Positions 1 to 8,712 of a stretch of DNA of 42,543 nucleotides are shown here, piece by piece. The stretch is taken from assembly GCA_021838765.1 (NCBI GenBank), contig JAKCCY010000007.1, positions 1-42,543 on the forward strand. Direction: 5' to 3'. Position numbers and translations under genes: made by a program. The DNA is from Nitrospirota bacterium. Lineage in GTDB: Bacteria; Nitrospirota_A; Leptospirillia; Leptospirillales; Leptospirillaceae. The notes below the pieces were generated by a model that worked only from the letters and a program-made list of their open reading frames with translations, did no database searches and was not told where the DNA came from. Each line of letters starts with the position of its first letter. The stretch's first letter is position 1.

Positions 1-155
1 ATTTCTGTAGGGTTTTCATGGATTCCGCCCAGGATCTCAGCATAAAGCTCGGCCACCCGTCTGGGCGTCTCCTGAAGACCTGGCCTGCCGGGATTCTCTC
101 CAAGTCCTTCAAGAATAAGCCTGAATCCTTCAGCGATCTTTTTTTGATCAATCAC
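1..155 (-). CDS. folE: GTP cyclohydrolase I, N-terminal part (cut by window edge)
   Basis: The first 51 codons of a minus-strand gene running off the left edge. The product would open the GTP ring to give 7,8-dihydroneopterin triphosphate, the first step of tetrahydrofolate synthesis. The visible peptide starts VIDQKKIAEGF and contains GLQETPRRVAELY, which matches the conserved N-terminal helix of FolE, where ETPxRVA is typical. The start is GTG at 155, with AGGAG about ten bases upstream. It overlaps the last 8 bases of the cyclo-ligase gene, so the two folate genes are probably translationally coupled. The catalytic Cys/His zinc residues lie outside the window, so the call rests on the N-terminus and the folate neighbour. 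Confidence 0.8.
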   Translation of the reverse strand, partial: MIDQKKIAEGFRLILEGLGENPGRPGLQETPRRVAELYAEILGGIHENPTE

Positions 156-795
156 AGTGAATGGTCTCCTTTTCGGTCAGGATCATGGTCATGGGAATAT
201 CCCATTTTGAGGACGGTACTTTTTCGAGCACCTGATGGGAAAAGGCAAGGGCAATTTTGGGAATATCCGGCCGGACCCCTGACAGAAGCCGGTCGTAGTA
301 GCCTTTTCCGTAACCGATGCGGCCTCCTCCGGGATCGAATGCGACCCCCGGAAGAAAAAAAAGGGAGACGATGGAGGGATCGACCCGAACCACCGGATAA
401 GGTTCCGGGATCTGAAAGGGGCCCGGTCGCCAGCGGGTATCCCGTCTAACACTGGAAAGGATCAGTGTGGAGTGGTTTTCCTCGTGATGAACAATGGGGA
501 CAACCAGTCCAAACCCCATATCTTTGATTCTTTCCAGAAGAAAGTCCGTCTCGACCTCTTCCCCAAAAGAGCGAAATAGATGGATAATGGCTCCGGGTTT
601 CAAATGGCCGCTGGAAATCCTTGTTTCGAGCAAAGAAACGGCCCTTCTGGTAATCTCTCCAGAGAACCGATCCCGTTCCTGTTTTGTGATGAGGCCTCTC
701 AACGCAATAATGGCGTTTCTGATGTCCTTTTTGCTCGAAAGAAGGATTTCCTGGCCGGTCGCCGTGTTTTCCTGATCGCTTCTGTTTTCAGCCAT
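148..795 (-). CDS. 5-formyltetrahydrofolate cyclo-ligase
   Basis: A 215-residue cytosolic enzyme that converts 5-formyl-THF to 5,10-methenyl-THF using ATP. The C-terminal half carries the family signature FDPGGGRIGYGKGYYDRLL, and the N-terminal half has the expected RNAIIALRG helix with a basic residue cluster. The frame stays open further upstream (to 909), but ATG at 795 is preferred: GGAG sits seven bases before it, and this gives the usual family length of about 200 residues. An alternative ATG at 807 lacks a ribosome site. The start overlaps the stop of a 44-codon upstream ORF (ATGGCTGA), and the stop overlaps the folE start, so the three look like one translationally coupled unit. Confidence 0.92.
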   Translation of the reverse strand: MAENRSDQENTATGQEILLSSKKDIRNAIIALRGLITKQERDRFSGEITRRAVSLLETRISSGHLKPGAIIHLFRSFGEEVETDFLLERIKDMGFGLVVPIVHHEENHSTLILSSVRRDTRWRPGPFQIPEPYPVVRVDPSIVSLFFLPGVAFDPGGGRIGYGKGYYDRLLSGVRPDIPKIALAFSHQVLEKVPSSKWDIPMTMILTEKETIHCD

Positions 796-922
796 TTGTG
801 GCTCCATATGGGTCCCGGACCATTTTTTCTGAAGACACAGGGGGTATTGTGCTGTTTGAGCTTTCAATTGGCAAGTCGCCGGAATCGATCTCCCGGAATA
901 GGCTTCCATCTGTTTCTCTCAT
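788..922 (-). CDS. Small 44-residue ORF upstream of the cyclo-ligase
   Basis: No family recognised. The ORF begins MRETDGSLFREIDSGDL and is hydrophilic, acidic near the start, with no membrane segment or cysteine. What supports it is translation signal and spacing: GGGAGGAGGT precedes the ATG with 8 bases between AGGAGG and the start, the best ribosome site in this part of the window. Its TGA lies inside the ATGGCTGA that starts the cyclo-ligase gene. The 5' part and its ribosome site overlap, on the opposite strand, the first codons of the SLC13 permease. It could be a real small protein, or a translated leader that sets expression of the folate genes. Coding status is unproven. Confidence 0.45.
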   Translation of the reverse strand: MRETDGSLFREIDSGDLPIESSNSTIPPVSSEKMVRDPYGATNG

Positions 923-925
923 GAC

Positions 926-2863
926 TTGGACCTCCTCCCGATGAGGCTTCTGGAGCTTGCCACGATCGTCGTTGTGGTAACGATTCTTCTCACAACACGC
1001 ATCGTTCCGGTTGAGGTTGTTGCCATTGGCATCCCGGCGGTTCTGGGTCTTTTCGGCATTCTTCCTCCGGATCGTATCCTTCAGGGATTTGCCCAGCCTG
1101 CGGTGTTTCTGGTCGCATCCCTTTTTGTCCTTTCGGAGGGGCTTTCCCGAACGAAGGTGATTCACCGGATCACGATGAGACTGATGATGCTTGTCCATCG
1201 GAAAAAGGAACGGATCGGACTGATCGTGACCCCAGCCGTGGGGATCATTTCGATGATCCTGAATGATACCGGAGCTTTTTCCCTGTTTCTTCCCGCGATC
1301 AAGAACCTGATCTCCGAAACAGGAGCTTCGGCAAAGCGGATCTGGATGCCTGTCGGCTTTGCAGCTCTTTTGGGTGGTTCCGCGACTCTTTTCGGATCGG
1401 CTTCGAACATTATCATCTCCGGATATATGGAGTCCCGACATGAGGAAGGATTCAAGATCCTGGACTTTCTGCCCATTGGAGGAGGGGCCTTTTTAATCGG
1501 GCTCCTCTATCTTTGGCTTGTCGCCCCGAGAGTCTTTCCCGAGGACTCCCAGGAGCCCAATCGGCATGGATCGTCGGGGCGATCGTTCTTTGTGGAGCTT
1601 TTGATTGACGAGAGTTTTCCCTATCGGGGAATGAAATTTTCGGAAACGCCGCTTGCGGTCGATTGGGGGTTGAAACTGTCGAGTCCCCTTGCACCGGCTC
1701 CTCTTGAGGAAAGTGGTCCGAACCGTAAAGGATCGGCGATTTCCCTTTTAAAGGCGGCATGGGGCATGGCGAGGATGTCGGGGAAGACCGCTCCTCCTGG
1801 TCTGCCGGAACTTCTGGGAAATCCCGATGAGGTCCTGAAGAAGGGTATGCGTGTCCGTCTTCAGATGGATGTGGTTCTCCTTGGCCGGATCCTCGACCTG
1901 GGAGGAGTTCGTCTTCAGGGATTTTTGAGCCCATTATCCGAGCCCGAGCCGTCAGGTTTCCCGATTTCCTCAAAATCCCACTCCATCGATTCGGAGGAGA
2001 CGGTCCTTTTGGAAGCGATCATGCAGCCGGATGTGGGAATGATCCACAAGCGTCTGAGGCAGATGGCCAACGCCCTCGGTCCTGGAGTCGAGATCGCCGG
2101 CCTTTTCCGGGAGTCGCCGCCTCAGGAGGGGTGGTTGGGCGAGACACTGCTTGCTCCTGGGGATGTTCTCCTGCTCAAGGGCAGAAGAGCGGAGATTGAA
2201 GCCGTCCAGACTTCAGGATTGTTCCTCTCATTAAACGAGATTCCCAGGAGGGTTTTTCGGACCAGCAAGGCGCCTCTTGCCATTTTTATCGCAGCCGCAA
2301 CCATTTCGGTTGCGCTTTCCGGGTTGCTCCCCGTTTCTCTTGCGGCTCTTTTGGGAGCTTTTCTGATGATGGCTTTTGGTGTGGTCCGTATGGAAGAGGC
2401 GAGAGACTCCATTGATTGGAGGGTTCTTCTCCTGATGGGTGGGCTTTTCCCCCTGGGATGGTCGATAGAGGATGCGGGGGTCGGAGCGATGGTCGCCCCT
2501 TACCTCCTCCACTGGGGTGTGACTCTTTCCCCCAATGTTCTCCTGGGGGCACTGATGGTACTCACTGGAGTTCTGGTCCAGTTCTTTTCCCATACGCTTG
2601 TGGCCCTGACCTTGTCTCCTCTGGTTCTCTCCCTTGTTCACGGAATGGGACTCTCCCCCAAACCCTTCATGATGGGACTTGCGATTTCCTCAATGGCCCT
2701 TTTCCTCTCACCCCTTTCCCATCCGGTGAATCTTCTCTCGTGGAACGAGGGGGAATATCGCTTCAGGGACTTTTTTCATTTGGGATTTGGTCTTTTCATT
2801 CTGACCATTGGGTGGGGGGTATGGATTATTCCGAAAATCTGGCCGCTGATTCCCGGAAAGTAA
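926..2863 (+). CDS. SLC13-family permease with TrkA-C (RCK_C) insert
   Basis: A 645-residue integral membrane transporter of the divalent anion/Na+ symporter (SLC13, ArsB/NhaD-like) superfamily. Hydrophobic segments fill about residues 10-200 and 440-640. Between them lies a soluble region (about 205-430) with a pattern typical of RCK_C/TrkA-C domains, ending in LLAPGDVLLLKGRRAEIE. Such proteins are often annotated as sulfate, citrate or other anion permeases; the substrate cannot be read from sequence. The start is uncertain: TTG at 926 and ATG at 941 are both in frame and neither has a clear ribosome site, while an in-frame stop at 899 limits any extension. It converges with plsC, leaving only two bases between stop codons and no room for a separate terminator. 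Confidence 0.85.
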   Translation: MDLLPMRLLELATIVVVVTILLTTRIVPVEVVAIGIPAVLGLFGILPPDRILQGFAQPAVFLVASLFVLSEGLSRTKVIHRITMRLMMLVHRKKERIGLIVTPAVGIISMILNDTGAFSLFLPAIKNLISETGASAKRIWMPVGFAALLGGSATLFGSASNIIISGYMESRHEEGFKILDFLPIGGGAFLIGLLYLWLVAPRVFPEDSQEPNRHGSSGRSFFVELLIDESFPYRGMKFSETPLAVDWGLKLSSPLAPAPLEESGPNRKGSAISLLKAAWGMARMSGKTAPPGLPELLGNPDEVLKKGMRVRLQMDVVLLGRILDLGGVRLQGFLSPLSEPEPSGFPISSKSHSIDSEETVLLEAIMQPDVGMIHKRLRQMANALGPGVEIAGLFRESPPQEGWLGETLLAPGDVLLLKGRRAEIEAVQTSGLFLSLNEIPRRVFRTSKAPLAIFIAAATISVALSGLLPVSLAALLGAFLMMAFGVVRMEEARDSIDWRVLLLMGGLFPLGWSIEDAGVGAMVAPYLLHWGVTLSPNVLLGALMVLTGVLVQFFSHTLVALTLSPLVLSLVHGMGLSPKPFMMGLAISSMALFLSPLSHPVNLLSWNEGEYRFRDFFHLGFGLFILTIGWGVWIIPKIWPLIPGK

Positions 2864-2865
2864 GT

Positions 2866-3525
2866 CTATTTTGCCGGGGCGATGGTTTCGTAAAGGGCTT
2901 TGACACGGTCTTCGGCCTGTTTGCTGAGAAAAATGCTGGCCTCTTTGGGGCCCATTTCCTCAATGGGGTATTCCCAAGGGAGGATGGGAGCAGAGAAAGC
3001 GACTTTGATGCGGCCGGGTCTGGGAAATGTTCCTCCCGGACCCATGGAAAGACCTGTTCCCCATATTGCAGCGGGAACGATGGCGGCATGGCTTTTGATC
3101 GCAAGAAGGCCCATTCCCCTATGAAAGCTTCCGATTTTCCCCGTCCGGGTTCGTGTTCCTTCCGGAAAGATCGAAAGTACGACCCCTTTTTCCAGAAGGG
3201 TTTGTGAAAAACTCACGGCTTTTCTGTCACCCTCTCCCCTCGCAAGCGGAAAACCTCCTGTTTTGAGGAGAAGCCTGCTCCATGGCTCTTTTATAAAAAG
3301 TTCGGACTTTCCGGGGAACCGGGACTCTCGCGGAATGGAAAAGCCGAGAATGGGGACGTCAAGGAAGCTTTGATGATTGGCTGCCACAATGACTCCTCCC
3401 TCGGAGGGAATCCATTCTTGCCCGGAAACCTCGAGTCTGAGCCATGAACGGGTCAGGATGCTCATCAGGAAGTTGGCGATCTTGTAGGTCTTGAAGTGGG
3501 AGACCTCCATCGGAATGGGCATCAT
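2866..3525 (-). CDS. plsC: 1-acyl-sn-glycerol-3-phosphate acyltransferase
   Basis: A 219-residue membrane-associated acyltransferase that makes phosphatidic acid from lysophosphatidic acid. Both catalytic blocks of the PlsC family are visible: NHQSFLD (about residues 50-56, the H-x4-D dyad) and FPEGTRTRTGK (about 120-130, phosphate binding). The frame is open to a TTG at 3549, but ATG at 3525 overlaps the cmk stop as ATGA and is preceded by AAAGG, so I chose it. A cmk-plsC pairing is common in bacteria (in Bacillus it is followed by rpsA, not seen here). It is the last gene of the minus-strand aromatic/cmk series. Confidence 0.92.
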   Translation of the reverse strand: MMPIPMEVSHFKTYKIANFLMSILTRSWLRLEVSGQEWIPSEGGVIVAANHQSFLDVPILGFSIPRESRFPGKSELFIKEPWSRLLLKTGGFPLARGEGDRKAVSFSQTLLEKGVVLSIFPEGTRTRTGKIGSFHRGMGLLAIKSHAAIVPAAIWGTGLSMGPGGTFPRPGRIKVAFSAPILPWEYPIEEMGPKEASIFLSKQAEDRVKALYETIAPAK

Positions 3526-4193
3526 TTCGGGAGCCTTTCGATCACCCAATCAACCGATTCGTCGATCGTCATCCGGGAGTTGTCCAGATCGATCGCATCG
3601 GATGCCCGTGTGAGCGGGGCAATGGAGCGGGCGAGATCCTGACGGTCCCTTTCTTCAAGGTCATCCTGGATTTCCTGTAAGCTCTGAGGAGCGTTTTCTC
3701 CGCCCAGTTGAAGCCACCTCCGGAGCGCTCGTGTTGCAGCCGGGGCGCTCAAAAAAATTTTGAGCGAGGCGTCGGGGAGGATGACTGTGCCGATATCTCT
3801 TCCATCCATCACGATGCGATCGTTTTCCGCAAACTGGCGCTGGACCGGGAGAAGATATGTCCTGACCGCCGGTATTGTCGCAACGGTCGACGCCCATTTG
3901 CCAACCGTTTCGGAACGAATATCCACGGTGACATCCCTGTCTCCGAGGAAAAAATGGATTTCACGGCTGGAAGATCCATCAGGACGAATGGAAAGATCCA
4001 TTTCGGGAAGAAGGTCGAGGATCCTGTGCGGATCGTCAGTCGGCCCTCCCCGTTCCAGAAAAAAAAGCGCAACAGAGCGGTAAAGTCCGCCCGTTTCAAG
4101 GTGGTAGAGCCCAATCCTTCGGGCCAGTGCCTTGGCCAGACTGGATTTGCCGCACGCGGCAGGACCATCAATGGCGATGGAAAGGGGGGCCAT
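3522..4193 (-). CDS. cmk: Cytidylate kinase
   Basis: A 223-residue (d)CMP kinase that makes CDP/dCDP for nucleic acid and CDP-lipid synthesis. The P-loop GPAACGKSS lies at residues 10-18, and DGRDIGT at 130-136 is the family's nucleotide-binding signature. A C-terminal segment rich in Arg and Asp (EERDRQDLARS) matches the lid region. Length is normal. Its ATG shares one base with the aroA stop (TGATG), and its own stop overlaps the plsC start (ATGA), so expression is probably coupled through the operon. An aroA-cmk adjacency is seen in many bacteria. Confidence 0.96.
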   Translation of the reverse strand: MAPLSIAIDGPAACGKSSLAKALARRIGLYHLETGGLYRSVALFFLERGGPTDDPHRILDLLPEMDLSIRPDGSSSREIHFFLGDRDVTVDIRSETVGKWASTVATIPAVRTYLLPVQRQFAENDRIVMDGRDIGTVILPDASLKIFLSAPAATRALRRWLQLGGENAPQSLQEIQDDLEERDRQDLARSIAPLTRASDAIDLDNSRMTIDESVDWVIERLPK

Positions 4194-5533
4194 CAGTTCT
4201 GGATCCCTGCGGTCTTGTTGAACAGCTCCACAAAGCCCGGAAAGCTTGTGGCAACAAAATCCGTACCATGGATCAAAAGTGTTTCACCAGGAGGAAGCCT
4301 CGAGCCCAGAACAACCATGCTCATGGTAATCCTGTGGTCATTATGGCTTTCGATTTCGGCTCCATGAATCTTGGGGGCAGGACCTCCTCCTTCGACAATC
4401 AATCCGTCCGGGAGCTCTGTTACGGAGATTCCGGTTGAGGATAATGCCTGGCAGATTGCCGTGATCCGGTCGGATTCCTTGACCCGTAACTCGGAGGCAT
4501 TCTTGATGATGGTTCTCCCTTTGGCAAATGCGGCGGCAACCGCCAAAACAGGAATTTCATCGATCGCCTGCGGGATCAGTTCTTCGGGGACTTCGATCCC
4601 TTCAAGGGAACTGGCCTGTATATGAAGTGTTCCGACAGGCTCGCCTTGACTTTCCATGGTTGTTACCTGGATTTTCCCGCCCATCAGTTGCAGAATCCGG
4701 ATGATTGCGGTTCGTGTCGGGTTCAGCCCGACTCCCTCGATCGTGAGGCTGGCTCCTGGCGTAATCAATCCCAGAACCATGAAAAAAGCAGCCGATGACA
4801 GGTCTCCTGGAACCGTAAAATCCAATGGGGAAAGGGGCCCTGGGTGAACGGTCTTTTCGTTGCCCCGCACAGTACAGGTTGCGCCAAACATGGGAAGCAT
4901 CAGCTCTGTATGGTCCCTTGTCGCAACCGGTTCGATAACGGTGGTCGGCCCGTCGGCAGAGAGGCCGGCAAGGAGAATGGAGGATTTGACCTGTGCGCTC
5001 TTTTTCTCGTTCAGAAAAGTGATTGCCTTGAGTTTTCTCCCGCGGATGGCCAGAGGCAGCCGCTTGCCATTCGCGACTCCGTCGATGCTGGCACCCATCA
5101 ATGAGAGGGGCTCGGTCACCCGGCCCATTGGGCGGCTTCTGAGACTGTCATCTCCTGTGACAACGGAATGAAAGTTTGTTCCGGCAAGGATTCCCAGAAG
5201 AAGTCGCACGGCTGTGCCGGAGTTCCCAAGATCCAGAACGGTTTGTGGCTCAGTAAGACTTATTGCTCCCGGGCTTGAGATCCTGACGTGATTCTCTGAA
5301 ATGCGTTCTGTCCTGACCCCCATCAGGGAAAAAGCCAGAAGGGTGCCCAGACAATCGGAAGAGGGGAGAAAGCCGTGGATTTCGCTTGTTCCCATTGCCA
5401 GGGAAGCCATCATGACTGCACGGTGGGAGATCGACTTGTCGCCAGGAACGCGAATGCAGCCTGAGACACTCTTTGAGGATGTCACCCGGTAAGAACCGTT
5501 TCGCTGACCTCCGGAATATTCATCAATGGGCAT
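4193..5533 (-). CDS. aroA: 3-phosphoshikimate 1-carboxyvinyltransferase (EPSP synthase)
   Basis: A 446-residue cytosolic enzyme of the shikimate pathway, joining shikimate-3-phosphate and PEP. Conserved blocks seen: GDKSISHRA (31-39), LDLGNSGTAVR (100-110, phosphate/PEP binding), DDSLRSRPM, and RVKESDRI with HNDHRITMS near the C-terminus. The open frame extends upstream to 5656, but the extra Lys/Arg-rich residues lie over the tyrA 3' end. ATG at 5533 has AAGGAG close upstream and yields the normal length. This start overlaps the tyrA stop by 11 bases. The stop shares a base with the cmk start. Confidence 0.96.
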   Translation of the reverse strand: MPIDEYSGGQRNGSYRVTSSKSVSGCIRVPGDKSISHRAVMMASLAMGTSEIHGFLPSSDCLGTLLAFSLMGVRTERISENHVRISSPGAISLTEPQTVLDLGNSGTAVRLLLGILAGTNFHSVVTGDDSLRSRPMGRVTEPLSLMGASIDGVANGKRLPLAIRGRKLKAITFLNEKKSAQVKSSILLAGLSADGPTTVIEPVATRDHTELMLPMFGATCTVRGNEKTVHPGPLSPLDFTVPGDLSSAAFFMVLGLITPGASLTIEGVGLNPTRTAIIRILQLMGGKIQVTTMESQGEPVGTLHIQASSLEGIEVPEELIPQAIDEIPVLAVAAAFAKGRTIIKNASELRVKESDRITAICQALSSTGISVTELPDGLIVEGGGPAPKIHGAEIESHNDHRITMSMVVLGSRLPPGETLLIHGTDFVATSFPGFVELFNKTAGIQN

Positions 5534-6446
5534 CGGACTCCTTCTTTTCCTTTTTGGCGAGTTTCTTGAGAGATTGGTGATGGTTCTGGACAGATTCAAT
5601 TTTTTGGGAGATCTCTTCCATGGAGCCATTTCCAATCTGTTTTTTCCAGGATTCAAGAATCAGGATCAGTCGGGAAAGGTCGTTGAGCAGGAATTCTTGA
5701 TTGGCCGCGAGAATTTCTCCCCAGAGTCCGGAATGGCTGTGTGAGATCCGGGTCATATCTGTCAGTGCCCCACCTTTTTGTTCCTCCCAGTTGAAATGGG
5801 TCAGGTGGTTCCTCTCTTCTGTCCGGTTTAAAAGCTCAAGAATGGCATAGGAAACAACATGGGGAAGGTGGCTGATGAGGGAGAGGATCTGATCGTGCTC
5901 CATGGGGTCGACTGTGAAGGTTCCCTTGCAGCCAAGGCCAAGCCAGAAGTTCTCCCAGTCTCCTTCGGGGGGAGTTTTTGGACTTGCAAAGGGAACCAGA
6001 AAGGTGCTTCGACCATCAAACAGGTTGGCCCGTGCGCCCTGGGCTCCGGACTCCTCTCTGCCTGCCATGGGGTGAGAGCTTGTATAGCTTTTAAAACAGG
6101 ACTGGAGATTTTTTCTGAAGTCCATGTAAACAGGCGTTTTGACAGAGGAGATGTCTGTAACGGGAATCCCCGGAACCATTTCCGCGATCTCTTTTAAAAT
6201 GCTGGCAATCGAGGAGGGAGGGGAGGCCACGATCACCCGGTCCGCGCCCAGAACGGCTTCCTTGTTGTTTTGGGTAAAGCGGTCTATATACCCTTTTTCA
6301 AGCGCAACCCTGCCATCAATGGTGGAGATGGATGATCCGACAATGACTGTGTCGGGGAAGGACCGCTTTTGGGCCGCGGCAATGGAAGCCCCCATCAGTC
6401 CCACTCCCAGTATGGCGAGTTGCCGGCACTCACGCGCCGGCTTCAT
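5523..6446 (-). CDS. tyrA: Prephenate dehydrogenase
   Basis: A 307-residue enzyme that oxidises prephenate to 4-hydroxyphenylpyruvate for tyrosine synthesis. The Rossmann loop GVGLMG is at residues 14-19, HPMAGRE at 125-131 matches the substrate region, and an SHLPHVVSYA helix follows as in TyrA/PDH proteins. No ACT regulatory domain or fused chorismate mutase is visible, so feedback control may lie at the DAHP synthase step. The C-terminus is Lys/Glu-rich. ATG at 6446 shares its A with the aroF stop (TGATG). An arogenate dehydrogenase activity cannot be excluded from sequence alone. Confidence 0.95.
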   Translation of the reverse strand: MKPARECRQLAILGVGLMGASIAAAQKRSFPDTVIVGSSISTIDGRVALEKGYIDRFTQNNKEAVLGADRVIVASPPSSIASILKEIAEMVPGIPVTDISSVKTPVYMDFRKNLQSCFKSYTSSHPMAGREESGAQGARANLFDGRSTFLVPFASPKTPPEGDWENFWLGLGCKGTFTVDPMEHDQILSLISHLPHVVSYAILELLNRTEERNHLTHFNWEEQKGGALTDMTRISHSHSGLWGEILAANQEFLLNDLSRLILILESWKKQIGNGSMEEISQKIESVQNHHQSLKKLAKKEKKESDAH

Positions 6447-7465
6447 CAGGCGATAAACCTGTCAACAGCAGAGGCGACCTTGCGGCATTCCCTCATCAAT
6501 CGTTCGAAATTTTCCGGGGTCAGGGATTCTTCGCCATCGGAAAAGGCCTCTTCAGGATTATTGTGGACTTCGATCATCAGCGCGTCGGCGCCAGCGGCGA
6601 TTCCTGCCTTGGCCATGGGGATGACGAGATCCCATCGTCCGGTTCCATGGCTTGGGTCCACGAGAATTGGAAGATGTGTCAGGCTTTTCAGGACCGGAAC
6701 AGCGTTCAGGTCGAGCGTATTTCTTGTCATGGTCTCAAACGTGCGGATCCCTCTCTCGCACAGGATGATGTCCTGATTTCCCTGTGAGGCAATGTATTCT
6801 GCCGCCATCAAGAACTCCTTGATTGTTGCGGAGAGCCCTCTTTTCAGAAGAACAGGTTTTCTGGCGCGGCCAACATCGGACAGAAGGCGGAAGTTCTGCA
6901 TGTTTCTTGCGCCGATCTGGATAATGTCGGTGTGCTCCTCAACCATGTCAAGATCTCTGGGGTCCATCAGTTCCGTAATGACAAGAAGGCCGGTTTTTTC
7001 CCGGGCTTTCGAAAGGTGCTTGAGTCCTGTTTCTCCAAGTCCCTGGAAAGTGTAAGGGGATGTCCGGGGTTTGAACGCCCCTCCCCGAAGGATTTTTGCG
7101 CCTGATTCCTTGACCCTTTCCGCGACAAACAGAAGCTGCTCATCGGATTCCACTGCGCATGGTCCTGCCATGACCTGGATTTCTTCTCCACCGATGGTGA
7201 CTCCGTTCGGAAATCGGATAATCGTGTTTTCTTTTTTGAATTCACGGCTGACGAGCTTGAAGGGCTGAAGGATCTTGTGAACGCTTTCCACTCCCGGGAA
7301 AATGGCGAGCGGAAGCTCGGCCAAGAGCCTGTCATCCCCGATAGCTCCGATAATGGTCCGTTCCGACCCCTTTGAAATATGGACGGCCAAACCCTTTTCC
7401 TTTAATTTTCCGGAAATGTGAGCGATATCTGCCTGGGTTGCTTCCGGTTTCAAAACGATAATCAT
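6446..7465 (-). CDS. aroF: DAHP synthase, type I-beta with N-terminal ferredoxin-like domain
   Basis: A 339-residue 3-deoxy-7-phosphoheptulonate synthase, catalysing entry into the shikimate pathway from PEP and erythrose-4-phosphate. Residues 1-75 form the ferredoxin-like regulatory domain known from the Thermotoga enzyme (starting [10 protein letters not shown]). The barrel follows with [38 protein letters not shown] and DPSHGTGR, all characteristic. The regulatory domain implies feedback inhibition by an aromatic amino acid. AGGAG lies eight bases before the ATG. It is separated from pheA by 135 bases in which I found no convincing aromatic-rich leader peptide. Confidence 0.95.
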   Translation of the reverse strand: MIIVLKPEATQADIAHISGKLKEKGLAVHISKGSERTIIGAIGDDRLLAELPLAIFPGVESVHKILQPFKLVSREFKKENTIIRFPNGVTIGGEEIQVMAGPCAVESDEQLLFVAERVKESGAKILRGGAFKPRTSPYTFQGLGETGLKHLSKAREKTGLLVITELMDPRDLDMVEEHTDIIQIGARNMQNFRLLSDVGRARKPVLLKRGLSATIKEFLMAAEYIASQGNQDIILCERGIRTFETMTRNTLDLNAVPVLKSLTHLPILVDPSHGTGRWDLVIPMAKAGIAAGADALMIEVHNNPEEAFSDGEESLTPENFERLMRECRKVASAVDRFIA

Positions 7466-7600
7466 GGAGTTCTCCTGAATTCTTCTGATGATATTGTGTG
7501 TGCCCCTCGACTTTTGTCAGGCGTCGGAAGATTGTTTTTTATTCCTGTCGTGCAGACTCCCTGATGAGCTTCCATGCTTTGGCCTGTGAATGCGTCATGG

Positions 7601-8686
7601 TCAGGTCTGAGATGGTTTATCCTGCAAAGGATATGATCCCAATATCCTAACATATGGGCAAAGAGTCTGTAACTTCGTTAAAAGTTGCCGGATGTTTTCA
7701 TCCGCCTGATGGCCTTCTATATCCATGAAGAAGATGTAATCCCATGCCTTTTTCCTGGAGGGACGGCTTTCAAGACGGGTCAGGTTGATTCCCTCTGTTG
7801 CTATCAGGGAGAGAATCTCCGAGAGGGCTCCCACCCGGTCCAGAATGGAAACCATAATGGAGGTCTGGTCCTTTCGGGTTTTTCCGGGGTCGATGGTTCC
7901 GATCACCAAAAACCGGGTCTGATTGTCGGGGAAGTCTTCAATATGTCTGGAAAAAATTGGAATATTGTAGACTTCTGCGGCCATTTCTCCGGCGATGGCA
8001 GCAGAATGAGGATCCTCAAGGGCCATTTCCACAGCCTTGGTATTGCTCGTTGTTTCACCGGTCGAGGCATCCGGAAGAGCGTTCGAAAGGTATATTCGGC
8101 ATTGGGCCAGTGCCTGGGGATGGGCGTAGACGGTCCGGATCTCTTTTGCGGATGTTGCCCTGGTCAGGAGGCAATGATGGATCGGGAGGATGATTTCCCC
8201 ACAGATTCTCAGGTCTGATTCCACCAGCGTGTCGAGGGTATTGTTGACCATTCCCTCGGTCGAGTTTTCGATCGGAACCACTCCATAGAGGGCCTCGCCG
8301 CTTTCAACAGCCCGAAACACCTCCCGGACAGTGGCGGCCGGAACATGTTTCAGTGAGTGGCCGAAATGCTTGAGTGCCGCCTGGTGGGTATAGGTAGCCG
8401 GAGGCCCCATGTAGGAGATGACGACGGGTTCTTCCAGGGACAGACAGGCAGAAAGGATTTCCCTGAAAATGGTCCGGATCGATTCTTTGGGGAAGGGCGC
8501 CGATTCCAGTTCGGTGATCCGGTCGAGAATCTCCCGTTCTCTCGATACGACATGGAAGGGAAGAGCCCTGGCCTTTTTGTAATCACCCACTCTGGCAGCT
8601 ATGGCGGCCCGGTCTCTCAGAAGCCCGACAATCCTGGTGTCAATTTCGTCAATGGAATTTCTCAGGTTTCCCAGATCTTCAGTCAT
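7601..8686 (-). CDS. pheA: Bifunctional chorismate mutase / prephenate dehydratase
   Basis: A 361-residue enzyme giving phenylpyruvate from chorismate. Domain order: AroQ-type chorismate mutase (about 1-88, beginning with LRNSIDEIDTRIVGLLRDR), prephenate dehydratase (about 93-270, with YMGPPATYTH, PIENSTEGMV and NQTRFLVIG; the Thr of TRF is catalytic in this family), and an ACT domain (about 275-355) with GALSEIL and LESRP, the phenylalanine-binding motif. Feedback inhibition by Phe is therefore expected. The ATG is 14 bases from AAGGAG, a wide spacing, so initiation may be modest. The yebC stop is 26 bases upstream. Confidence 0.96.
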   Translation of the reverse strand: MTEDLGNLRNSIDEIDTRIVGLLRDRAAIAARVGDYKKARALPFHVVSREREILDRITELESAPFPKESIRTIFREILSACLSLEEPVVISYMGPPATYTHQAALKHFGHSLKHVPAATVREVFRAVESGEALYGVVPIENSTEGMVNNTLDTLVESDLRICGEIILPIHHCLLTRATSAKEIRTVYAHPQALAQCRIYLSNALPDASTGETTSNTKAVEMALEDPHSAAIAGEMAAEVYNIPIFSRHIEDFPDNQTRFLVIGTIDPGKTRKDQTSIMVSILDRVGALSEILSLIATEGINLTRLESRPSRKKAWDYIFFMDIEGHQADENIRQLLTKLQTLCPYVRILGSYPLQDKPSQT

Positions 8687-8712
8687 GATGCGGCTCAGGT
8701 CTCCTTCGCTTT

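Noticed and set aside
788..930. Possible 6S RNA upstream of the cyclo-ligase gene
   Set aside because: In many proteobacteria 6S RNA lies next to this gene, but I could not fold a long rod with a central bulge here, and the stretch is explained by a small ORF with a good ribosome site.
7462..7575. Leader-peptide-like ORF ending on the aroF start (ATGA overlap)
   Set aside because: It lacks a ribosome site and has only one aromatic codon (Phe), so it does not look like an attenuation peptide; the overlap is likely chance.
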